From Rhodeus uyekii (taxonomy: Eukaryota; Chordata; Actinopteri; Cypriniformes; Acheilognathidae), in assembly GCA_037043235.1 (NCBI GenBank), contig JAWRVZ010000629.1:59895-123894 (forward strand): a DNA stretch of 64,000 nucleotides, written 5' to 3'. Position numbers and translations under genes: made by a program. This document shows, piece after piece, positions 53,202 through 63,300 of this stretch; the stretch's first letter is position 1; the number at the start of each line of letters is the position of its first letter. Under the pieces are notes generated by a model, which had not been told where the DNA came from, did not search any database, and saw nothing but the letters and a program-made list of their open reading frames with translations.

Positions 53202-54320
53202 TGTCCCAACCCTGTTCCTGGAGGCACACCAACACTACAGGATTTATTGGAAATTTAATAGCTATTAGAAGAAAGGGCTATACTATGATCAATGGGTTTA
53301 ATAACTTAATCTGGTATGGGAACATTCAGGCATAGTCGCTTATGAATGAGTGTGGTATAGTTTCAAAAGACATGGATAATGAATATCGGATCATGTGTCA
53401 GTATTTACAACTGAAATTTTAGCAATCATATTGGCATTAGAGTGGATTGAAGAAGTTCAACCAAGTAGAACTGTTATCTGCACTGAGTCATTGGCTACGA
53501 TCACTAGCTTATTGAGTGGAAAATCTGAATCAAGATTTAATTTTTGAATTGTTGCAAAGTTTATTTAGAGCAAGACAGTTAGGGATAGAGATATGCTTCC
53601 TCTGGGTGCCAGCACATGTCTGTGTGGATGGAATTGAGGAGGTAGATCGACTGGCAAAGGAAGCATTAAATAATTAACAAATTGAAGTCAATGTATCTTT
53701 AAGTAAATCCGAAGTCAAAAGACTGATCTTCATTGAAGTAAATAAGAAATGGCAAAATGAATGGAATATTAGTGGCAAAGGAAGACATCTGTATCAGATT
53801 CAAGAGTGTGTTGGAAAGGAGAGGAAAAGATATGGTAATAGGAGAAAATACATCATCATCACCAGGCTAAGAATTGGGCACACTGTCTTAAAATTGGAAA
53901 GCATGAAACAGGAAAATGCGATAAATGTGGAGAAGAAGAAACCGTGCATCTTATTATTTTTGAATGCACCGCATATGATAGGGAGAGACAATATCTAAAT
54001 AAAGAATTAGAAAGTATGGGAATTCATCCAAGTTCATTAAAAGATATATTAGGAAAGAACTTAAGACAATCAAGAATTCAAGATATGTTATTTAAATATA
54101 AAAAAACGGGAACAATAAATAGAATATAGTGTTTTTTTACTAGTATTATTATTTATTTATTTACTTTTTTTTGTCCTTCCAAAGCCATTAGCACTCCACA
54201 CTCCAGATCAGTAGGTGGCGGTAATGCACCTTTTACGTTGGCTTGCCAAACCGCCATTAAACACCAGAAGAAGAAGAAGAAGAAGAAGAAGAAGAAGAAA
54301 AAGAAGAAGAAGAAAGAACT
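53202..54320 (+). pseudogene. Broken 3' end of an RNase H-bearing LINE retrotransposon
   Basis: Translated pieces resemble the RNase H and C-terminal part of an I-like (Nimb/I-type) non-LTR retrotransposon polyprotein. From 53,404 one frame reads FTTEILAIILALEWIEEVQP, and near 53,584 GIEICFLWVPAHVCVDG is followed by EEVDRLAKEAL. The RNase H signature is therefore visible, but the usual SDS aspartate has become TES. Stops and frame changes interrupt it (TGA near 53,545). A final open piece (53,944-54,129) has the FECTAYDRER motif typical of these C termini. After the stop come GTAGGTGGCGGTAATGCACC, a CCGCCATTAAAC word and a GAA repeat (about 54,267-54,313), the usual tail of such fish LINEs. 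It is 5' truncated and dead. The first 40 bases (CCTGTTCCTGGAGGCACACC) may be another small repeat. Confidence 0.7.
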
Positions 54321-54401
54321 ATTCAGTAGTTCTTTGGGTTAGTTATAACAGTGAATTCCCCAAATGATTGTAAAGAAATTATTGTGAGTGTACAATAATG
54401 T

Positions 54402-54476
54402 TTTATATATATATATATATATTATTATATATATATATATATTATTATATATATATATATTATTATATATATTGCA
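54402..54476. repeat. TA-rich microsatellite
   Basis: Runs of TATATA separated by TATTAT, with a regular higher-order period of about 26 bp. Confidence 0.9.
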
Positions 54477-54654
54477 ATAATATTATAAATATTGCAGTGC
54501 TGAGTGGGAGTACAATAGTGCAGTGCTTATGGGACTGGAATCGTGGAACAGCAAATTGCAACAGGGATGACACCCAAACACCCAAACACAGGGCACCGAT
54601 GATGCTGGACAACATAAGAACTTTTTTCTAAGTTTTCCCTAATACAGTCTAGGC
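54477..54654. other. Unassigned spacer between microsatellites
   Basis: AT-rich DNA with a short unique stretch around 54,500-54,625. I recognise no gene or repeat family. Confidence 0.5.

Positions 54655-54725
<71 letters not shown>
54655..54725. repeat. TAA trinucleotide microsatellite
   Basis: Uninterrupted TAA run of about 23 repeats, the same triplet that separates the 3' modules in the array. Confidence 0.95.
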
Positions 54726-55079
54726 GCAATATTATATATAATAATAACACTAATACTATTATAGGCTATACATATAATAAATATATATACAGGACAGGAG
54801 AGAACCTTATTGGCTAAACTGAACCATAATTAAAATGTCAACATACATATTATATTCATATCATATTACATATTTATTACATATTATACTTTATTGTAAC
54901 GTTCGTTTTAATGTAAAAAATAATAAAATAACATTTCTAGTCAAAAAATAAAAACCCGCCAGTTGCATCAAAAACCAGCCCAACTTTTTATCAACCAGCC
55001 CAATGCATTTTTCCCCGGTCGGACATGACCAAAAGGAGCCCAATTGGGCAGGAACCCGCTCAATCTGGCAACACAGCAC
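54726..55079. other. AT-rich spacer with a possible degenerate repeat
   Basis: Low-complexity AT-rich DNA, then a denser segment (about 54,950-55,075) with repeated CAGCCCAA words, which looks like a small interspersed repeat. I cannot name its family. It may mark where an older element abuts the Helitron 5' region. Confidence 0.35.
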
Positions 55080-55288
55080 AAGAGGCGCGAGGTTTTGAAC
55101 CACCTTTATGCGGAAGTGACACTCGGAATGAAGCAATGACGTAATCAACAGAGACCGAGGCCTCGTTTGTCATCGTCACGTGATTGTCGCGGAAACGATA
55201 CACGTCTCGAATCGGGGCTTCATCTGTAACGCCCCTTTTTGCTCGACACAAACTCCGGAGCCTCGCTTCAGATGACCCATCACTAGAG
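55080..55288 (+). promoter_or_regulatory. CpG-rich promoter and candidate untranslated first exon
   Basis: About 19 CpG dinucleotides in roughly 200 bp (hand count), in strong contrast with the AT-rich flanks. It contains an ETS-like word CGGAAGTG (55,111-55,118), a CRE-like TGACGTAA (55,137-55,144) and the palindromic E-box TCACGTGA (55,176-55,183). It ends at CACTAGAG, directly before a consensus splice donor GTGAGT at 55,289. No good TATA box is evident, as is usual for CpG-type promoters. Its position upstream of the only intact-looking gene, and a splice acceptor exactly before that gene's ATG, suggest it drives the Helitron gene. That link is inferred. Confidence 0.5.
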
Positions 55289-57603
55289 GTGAGTTTGAGT
55301 GTGTGTGTCGATCTTTAAGAGGTGCGACGTTTAGTTGAGAAAAGGTATGTGATCTCTATCAAAACATCTAGAATGGGCAAATGTGAATAGCGGATGTAAG
55401 AAAGTGTAGACATACTAGGATTGTGACAGTTTGAGGATGGTGTGAATGTTCGGAGAGAGTTGATCGCGTGTATAAAAGCTGAGACACGAGAAACTGGCTA
55501 AAACTAGCCATCTCGATTAAAACTGTCTGCATATTAATAATTAACAGCGTCTGGGTTTTGCTAAATACTTTTATAGACTTTTTACTGAACTTTTGAATGA
55601 GGAAAGTGAATGTATTACTTGAGTCTGTCGAGAGAAGAGAACAAAGAAAGTGTGATCGAGGCCTAACATGACTCGCCATAGTTTGGACAAATCTGATTTC
55701 ACTCGATCTGTTTAGATGCGAGTCTCAATCGAGCTATAAATAACTGATAGTAATTAACATAATTATTCAATAGCATTTTAACATGAAATCTATGAATAAT
55801 TACTCTATTAATTTTTTTTAAAAGGTTTGTGTATTTGTCTTATAATGAAATACATTAAGTATTTTAAACTTTGTTTTTAACAAATTATATTACTCATCAT
55901 ACATGTAGATGTATGTACAGTAATAATTACAAAATGTGTAATAATTACAAATGTACAAATTTACCCTTTTATTTTGAAGCTCTACCTGTGCACAAATAGG
56001 CAGAAGCCACCATTATTCTAAATGATTGTAAATAATGTGGCGTACTGTGTAATTGTGCTTAAATGTAAAGTCCAGAGATCTAGTTGTAAATATAGCAATG
56101 TGAAAAAGGCACGCATGGAATTGTCATATTTACAGAAAGACTTTTAGTTGTGGCAATAATAATTTAAGAATGGCGAATTTGATGTATTTATGTAAAAACG
56201 TAGTAAAGAATGTATTGTGAAGCTTTATGTGTGTTGTTATTATTACAAAATTAAAGTTATTAAAAGTTATTCAGTTGACTAAAACGGTAAGCAAAGTGCC
56301 TTGCTGGTTTCTTCATTTAATCTGATCAATCCGTGCTTTATTCATGCTCATCCACAATGATACTGATTTAGTTTCCAGTATTGCCGTGCTAGCTGATATA
56401 TTTCTGTGGTTATTTTTGGGAAACGAGAGTGTAAAGTTGCAGTTTCAATTGAACACTGGGTATAGTCATTGTGAAGCGATATAACACAAAAATAACTATT
56501 TATGCTGTATATTTCTTGTGTTGTGTTGGTGTATGATAACGTTAGTGATGATCAATTTGTAATATGTGACTTTAGGGAAAAGTAATTTGTGAGTGTTGAA
56601 ATTTAGTCGTGTTGAAGAAACCCGAGTTTAAAACAACCAAAATGCAGACGAAATAAGACCGTGTGTGAGTGATTGTGTTTGTGAGCGAGACAAAGATCGG
56701 GCGCGATTGTGTGTGTAGTTTTTGCTTATGCTTTGTGTTCATATAAACAATGACTGATTATATCCGTCAATACATCTGTGCTAATTATGATTGGACATGT
56801 TAAGTAGATTAACTAGTATTATAATGTTCAAATGTTGCGCCTATGTTGAGTGATGCTGAGTAGTTCTGAATGTAAACGTTCATGAACAAACAAAATGTGC
56901 TTTGTTTTGTTTTTTTAGTGCAAGAAAATGGTTGTTTAAAAATAATAATTTCTTTCTTTGTTTGTTAATTTTATACAGACTATATGATGATGTATATTAG
57001 ATAATTAAAGAACATACTGACAGTTGAGTTTTGTTTTGGTCAGTGATAATGTGCTTGATAGATTTGAGCTAAACATGTCAGGAGGGAATCTGAGATGCAT
57101 TTGAAATACATGTTGAAATTAGAGGAATGCATGACTTATTTCTGTTTGCTTCTTTTTATGTGAAATGGGGAATCAATGAAGCAGTGCTGAGGTAAGACTA
57201 GTTTAACACAAACTGTTTAGTAAATGTATTCAGTGGAAATGTGTTGAATATGAAACCAATTTCATGTATTACAGTTTGTTTTCATTGATATATTTAATAT
57301 CAGATGTTTCATATAGTTTTATATTATTATATGAGCTGCATGATTGGTTATAAATTGAGAATTACAGTTTTTGTTTTTAAAAACATCATGATTCTCCTGT
57401 TATTCTGAAGTCAATTAAACAATATAATGCAGTTTACTACAGAATCTGAAAAAATATATCTGCTGAAATATATTTAAAGTGTTTATTTAATGAAGATTAG
57501 TTCTTTGTAAAGATTGGTTAGAATGGATAATTCAGTGACTTTGTTTCATCATCTGTTGGATGAACCAGTGTCTTTTAAGGAATGTCTTGAATGATATAAT
57601 TAA
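55289..57603 (+). other. Intron-like DNA, left part
   Basis: It starts with the donor GTGAGT. About 2.3 kb of AT-rich DNA follows with no open frame longer than chance. A further donor-like CTGAG-GTAAGA lies at about 57,188-57,198. I see no gene, RNA or named repeat here. Confidence 0.4.
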
Positions 57604-58743
57604 AGGTCATGTGACCAGTCACTGGCTGGTGACAGCTGTCAGTCTGTCTTGGCAAGTAGTTTAAGGAAATGCTGTACTCTTGTCAGTTTTGGCAAATTTT
57701 GTGTTTTTGTATTCTGCCCTATTGATCTTGGGGAATTGCATTCATTTATTGCTTAAATAATAAAATGAATTTATTATTCCTATGATATGATTATGTTCTT
57801 AACCATGACTGGTGTTTTTGATCATTTGATTATTACTGGTTGCTTAATGAGCTGCCGCTACATCCAGCTGAAGCAGCGACTGTAAGCCGTTTCTATTGCT
57901 CTCTCTGCAAATAAATGTTATTTTATTTTGTATGAGTGTACACTTATGAACCTATTCTTTCATATAATGGCTGTTTTAAGGGAGTTTATGCCAAATAAAG
58001 CGATCAAATGTTCGTGATTACAACTGGAAGCTTATCTACGTATCGCTGACGCCTCCTCCAGTCAGCGGCTGATGAGGAGCGACATGTTCTCTATTCCTCT
58101 CTCTGCAACTGTACATGTATAATTGTATAAGTATCTCTGTCTCTATCTCTTGCTCTCTCTATGAACAAAATGTTATTTTATTAGGTATATATGGTAAAGA
58201 TCTATAGATTTGTATTATTGCTTTGTATTATTGTACAAATTGCTATTATTATTTGTATTACGTATAAAAAGTAAATAAAAAAATACAAAATGTAGATGAT
58301 TCCAATACAGTTACAAATACACAGAGATACATATACAATTATACATGTACAGTTGTAGAGAGAGCAATACATATTACTCGTTGCTCATCAGCCGCTGACT
58401 GGAGGAGGCGTCAGCGATACGTAGATAAGCTTCCAGTTGTAATCACGGTCATTTGATCGCTTTATTTGGCATAAACTCCCTTAAAACAGCCATTATATGA
58501 AAGAATAGGTTCATAAGAGTACACTCATACTAATAATAATGATCAAATTCTCAAAAATACCAATTATGTTTAAGAACATGAGTAATTTGATAATATGTAT
58601 GGACATATATTAATGTAGTTCCCAGAGGTAAAGAGGAAGAAAAAAATCTGAGAAAAGTCAATGTTTCCTACAATGTTTCCTATGTCAACTACTAGCCGAA
58701 GCAGACTGGCAGCTGCCACCAGCAAGTGGCAGGTCACGTGACC
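57604..58743. repeat. 1.1-kb foldback inverted repeat
   Basis: The left arm (57,604-58,140) and right arm (58,321-58,743) are reverse complements with indels, around a loop of about 180 bp. The core is a perfect 61-bp match (58,016-58,076 with 58,384-58,444). The outer ends pair GGTCATGTGACC with GGTCACGTGACC. The left arm carries about 90 extra bases near 57,840-57,930 that resemble sequence further inside the element. No coding sequence is present. It is most simply a foldback-type or MITE-type insertion, though a hairpin-forming part of the Helitron 5' region is possible. Confidence 0.8.
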
Positions 58744-59317
58744 GGTCACTGGCTGCTCCTTCCAGCCAGTTGAAGATTGAACCCCTACTGAGATAAAGTC
58801 TTAACACTCGCTTGTCTCCACCTTCTGGTGTAACAATGTAATGACAAGTTACTTTTAGATTGTGGTTTGGTCTGGTTTGATTGCTGATGTAGATCATATT
58901 TATATCTGGAATATAATCTGTTATCTGAATACATCTGTAATAATATGAAGATTTGTAACAGAAATAATTATACTGTTTGCTAGAAAAGACCTAAACATTA
59001 TAACTGATCTGTTTTAGTCAGCAACAGGTCTGAACATTTGATTGTAATGTTGTGATTTTGTTGTTTGGTTTATTGCGCACAGGAGAATCATTGTCATTTA
59101 TGATTGAGGTTGTGTTAGTGTTTGAAGTATTTTTTTAATGATTTTATCATGTAGCTCATATTGAAATGATATACACATTGTTCTTGATGATTCTAGTTAG
59201 AATAATTGCTCATGATCATCAAAATTTATAATTATTATAATGATTATATAATAGTTAATAGTGTAATTGCCATCAGTGTTCTGTGAACTGATTTTTTTTT
59301 CTCGCTGTGGTTTTCAG

Positions 59318-59340
59318 AAAACGTTCAGATCTCATCTAAG
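59318..59340 (+). other. Candidate 23-bp untranslated microexon
   Basis: A strong polypyrimidine tract (about 59,291-59,305) and TTTTCAG precede a 23-base segment ending TCTAAG, which is followed by GTAATT. The layout is acceptor-exon-donor, but such combinations also arise by chance. Confidence 0.25.
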
Positions 59341-60211
59341 GTAATTCATATCAAATATCTTGTCTTTGTGAAAAAAACATTTGTGTAAAAAATATTTGTG
59401 TAACTTGTGAATAAATTGCATTACATTTTGGAGCAGCAGTGACGTCATTGATTCTTCTGCTGTCACCATGAATCCCATAAAGCCAAACCTCGATCATCAG
59501 TCTGGAAATACTTTAAGAAATGATGAATAAATGATTGTTAAAGCTCAAAGCGATGGCAACATTGCTTTTAGTGTATTTGCCAAGGTTTATAAGTTATTTG
59601 TGCACTGGTAGAGCTTCAAAATAAAAGCCTAAATTTACATTGATACCATAAACGAGAGAATGGGTTGAAAGGATAGGTTGAAACTTCTCACAAGTCATTA
59701 AAGTAAGTCATACTCCCAACTGCACTAATTAATAACAATTATAGTAAACATTTTCTAATTAGACCTACACTGTATACATTAAAAATAGTTTTTCATAAAA
59801 TATTTCATAATAAAGTAACAAATACCTTTTATGAAACGCACTTAATAGTGTCATCATTCATATATTTCATGTTAAAATATTATTTAGTTATTGTTTGTTA
59901 TATTTCTCAGGGAGAACGAAAGTTAGATTTCTCTCATAAAAACCGTTTGCACACCTAGCATGGAATTACCAATAAGATTATGAACATGACTGTCAAGGAT
60001 ATGAGAGACTTGCGCCTTTAAACCACATGTTGCCTTTCAGAGTTTTTTTCTTCAGCATTAGGCTTAACTTATGTGACATTAATTGTATGTGCTTCTCTAA
60101 AATGATGTTTGAAAATGAAATGTAAATAATGTAATGCGTCGCTGCAGTTCTAGTCTGGCTAGTCTTTAGTCTCTAGTCTTTAGTATTTAACCGAACAAAG
60201 AAACTCTTACA

Positions 60212-60224
60212 GGTTTGGAACAAG
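60212..60224 (+). other. Candidate end of the last untranslated exon (donor at 60,225)
   Basis: CTTACAG is followed by GTTTGGAACAAG and then a consensus donor GTAAGG at 60,225. An intron from 60,225 to 60,386 would be about 162 bp and would place the ATG at the first base of the next exon. Confidence 0.35.
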
Positions 60225-60386
60225 GTAAGGCTGACTAAATGAGGATAGAATTAAAACATTTTCGGTAAACTAAGCTTTTAAGTTTAAATGGAATACAGAT
60301 GTAAATAAACAATTCTTTGGTGTCAGAATGTAAGGTTTATATAATTTATAATACATTTTTATGTGTTTTGTTTTTTGTCTGTGCAG

Positions 60387-63300
60387 ATGCCAAGGAAGAA
60401 GGGATTCCGCAGGTCCGCAGCAGCTAAAAGACGAAGGTTGAGCTGTTCCGATGATGCAGAGCCTTCGGTTAAACAAAAGGCTGTCAAAGCTCTCAAACCT
60501 GTCAATGAACCTCTCAAACCTGTCAATGAACCTCTCAAACATGTCAATGAACCTGTCAAAGAACCTGTCAAAGCTCTCAAACCTGTCAATGAACCTGTCA
60601 AACCTGTCAATGAACCTCTCAAACCTGTCAATGAACCTGTCAAAGAACCTGTCAAAGCTCTCAAACCTGTCAATGAACCTCTCAAACCTGTCAATGAACC
60701 TGTCAAAGAACCTGTCAAAGCTCTCAAACCTGTCAATGAACCTGTCAAAGCTCTCAAACCTGTCAATGAACCTGTCAAAGCTCTCAAACCTGTCAATGAA
60801 CCTGTCAAAGAATCTGTCAAACCTGTCAATACACCTGTCAATGAACCTTTCAATCCAATTGTCAATAACCCTGTCAATAACTCTGCTAATGAATCTCCCA
60901 TAGTATTCAATGGATCAGTTGTGCGAGGATCGTTCAGTCAAGCTGATCAGCGATTTGAAAGTGCCAGAAACAAGCAATGTGCAGCTATCAGTTTCACAGC
61001 TGTACTCCAAAACAGAGTAAAGAATGTTCTGATGTGGAAAAGTGCAGATCTGGATAATGTTTTGCTTAAAGGAAATGATCTTTATATTGCCATGAATGAA
61101 GCAGGTAAAATCGGAAATGGCCAACAAGAGTACATTGCAATATCTGAACTTCCCAAAACATGTATGTACAATGAAAGTGATTTTGAAATAAAATATGGTG
61201 CAACTTTCTCTGGCTTTACTGATATTTATGAGTATGATGCAGAACTGAAAGATGTTGCTATGCCATTTCACATGGCAGTACAAAGAGCACTGATTGATTA
61301 TGATTCCTGCCTGGTAACTATTTGTGCCAATACATGTGCCATTATCAAACAAGGTGATTGGTATGCCATTGTTGATTCACATGCAACAAGTTTAATTGCT
61401 GGTCAACAGTACAACTCAGCAACAAGTTTTGTAGCTTATTACAGCACCATTGATTTTGTCAACAATCATTTTATAGACTTTGGTCAGAAGTTTGGCACAA
61501 TCTATGTTCCATTTGAAGTAACTGGAATAAAGGCTGAAATGATTGACAAAAGTGGTAAGCATGACCGGTCGGTCTCCTGTTCAATGATGCAGAAAAGCGC
61601 TGAAGCAGAAAGAATGAGTAAATCTCTCTCATCAAACATGGACAATGATGTTGGTTGCAGGTATACTTTGACTGATTTCTTAAGTGCTGATAACAAACCT
61701 GTGAATGAACCGTGTGTGAAACAGCAAACAAACATAATGCCTTCTATTTGCCCACTTAATGAATATGCAGGTGATGTGGAAATTATTTCACAAAGTGACA
61801 CTGTTTCTTTTCAGTTCACTCCATTAACAGTACAGCAACAAAGACTGATTTGCTTGAAATTGAGCATTATAAAAATTGTAAAGGAACAAATCAATGCAGA
61901 AAAGATTGTTGAAATCGCTGAGCCTTGCAAAACCGAAAATATTGTGGCTGATGGTAATTGCTTTTTCAGAGCGATCACTTTAGCAATAAGTGGAAGTGAA
62001 CAAGAACACATAAAATTGAGACGGGCTGTTGTTACTGAAATTCTACAAAATCAAAAAGAATACGTTCAGTGTCTCAGAGAAGGATACAGTACTGTACCAG
62101 ACTATATTGCAAGATCAAGAATGAAATATGTCGGAATTTGGGCAACAGAGCTGGAGATACAGGCAACAAGTAATTTAATTGGTGTTGATATATATACATA
62201 CAGTCAAGAAAAATGGCTTAAATATGCTGCCTCAAATCTATTTTCAAATAGACATAACTGTCAACAAAATGGAATTTACTTGAAACATGTAAATAATTCT
62301 CATTATGAAGTTGTTGTGTGTGTAAAGGACAAAGATGGAAACTGTGCCTCATTGTGCAAAGCAGAAGGTTCAAGTTTTAATGCATCATTAAAAGCATCTT
62401 CAGACCCACGTAAGCTTTATCGACAGAAAATCCAATACAGCAGTAATAATGACTTAACCCAGAGAATAAAAATTCAGGTAAACAAAAGATATCACGAGGA
62501 TGAAACATATAAAGACAAGCTAATGACAGCCAGTACTGAAAAGTACAAGTCCAATGACCAGCATCAAGAAAAAGTAAGAAAATACAGCAAAGAAAAGTAC
62601 AAATCAAATGTTCTGCATTGTGAAGCTGTGAAAAAATATAGCATCCAGAAGTATATAACAGATAAACCACAGCACAGAGATTCTGTCAAAAAGTACAGTG
62701 TTGAAAAGTACAACGACAATGAATCGCACAGAGATTCTGTCAAAAAGTACAGTGTTGAAAAGTACAACGATAATGAATCGCACAGAGATTCTGTCAAAAA
62801 GTACAGTGTTGAAAAGTACAACGATAATGAATCGCACAGACATTCTGTCAAAAAGTACAGTGTTGAAAAGTACAACGATAATGAATCGCACAGAGATTCT
62901 GTCAAAAAGTACAGTGTTGAAAAGTACAACGATAATGAATCGCACAGAGATTCTGTCAAAAAGTACAGTGTTGAAAAGTACAACAACAATGAATCGCACA
63001 AAGATTCTGTCAAAATGTACAGTGTTGAAAAGTACAACGATAATGAATCGCACAGAGATTCTGTCAAAAAGTACAGTGTTGAAAAGTACAACGACAATGA
63101 AATGCACAGAGATTCTGTCAAAAAGTACAGTGTTGAAAAATATAAGGACAATGAAATGCACAAAAACATGGTGATACATTATAATATAGAGAAATATAAA
63201 AATGATATTTGTTTTGCCAGTAGTATTAAAGCAAGAAATGCTCTGACACAACGTGAAGCAAAGATGAAAAGGAAAGACATTGACTGTGTGATTGAACAGT

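Larger units (their letters stand above)
58744..60386 (+). other. Intron-like DNA, right part
   Basis: AT-rich DNA without a credible gene. It holds candidate splice signals, listed separately. The end (60,370-60,386) is a T-rich tract followed by TGTGCAG, a good splice acceptor placed immediately before the ATG at 60,387. Confidence 0.45.

Noticed and set aside
54210..54230. GTAGGTGGCGGTAATGCACC in the LINE tail as another CTCF-like site
   Set aside because: It matches the core only in part and is the known type of conserved 3' tail of this LINE group, where retrotransposition explains the conservation.
58777..58787. TTGAACCCCTA within the foldback repeat as a family B 3' end
   Set aside because: Only 11 bases match, there is no hairpin of the right form before it and no array unit joined to it, so chance is sufficient.
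60363..60386. Extending the Helitron protein upstream to a GTG start
   Set aside because: The extension translates the polypyrimidine tract and CAG of a splice acceptor. The ATG at 60,387 gives a normal basic N terminus.
60359..60910. Minus-strand open frame of 183 codons over the N-terminal repeat tract
   Set aside because: The tract repeats in multiples of three without stops on either strand, so several frames stay open by repetition. The plus frame alone extends into recognisable domains.
62564..63251. Two minus-strand open frames of about 200 codons and one plus-strand frame over the 54-bp repeats
   Set aside because: Shadow frames of the in-frame 54-bp minisatellite. They end at the repeat borders and have no family resemblance.
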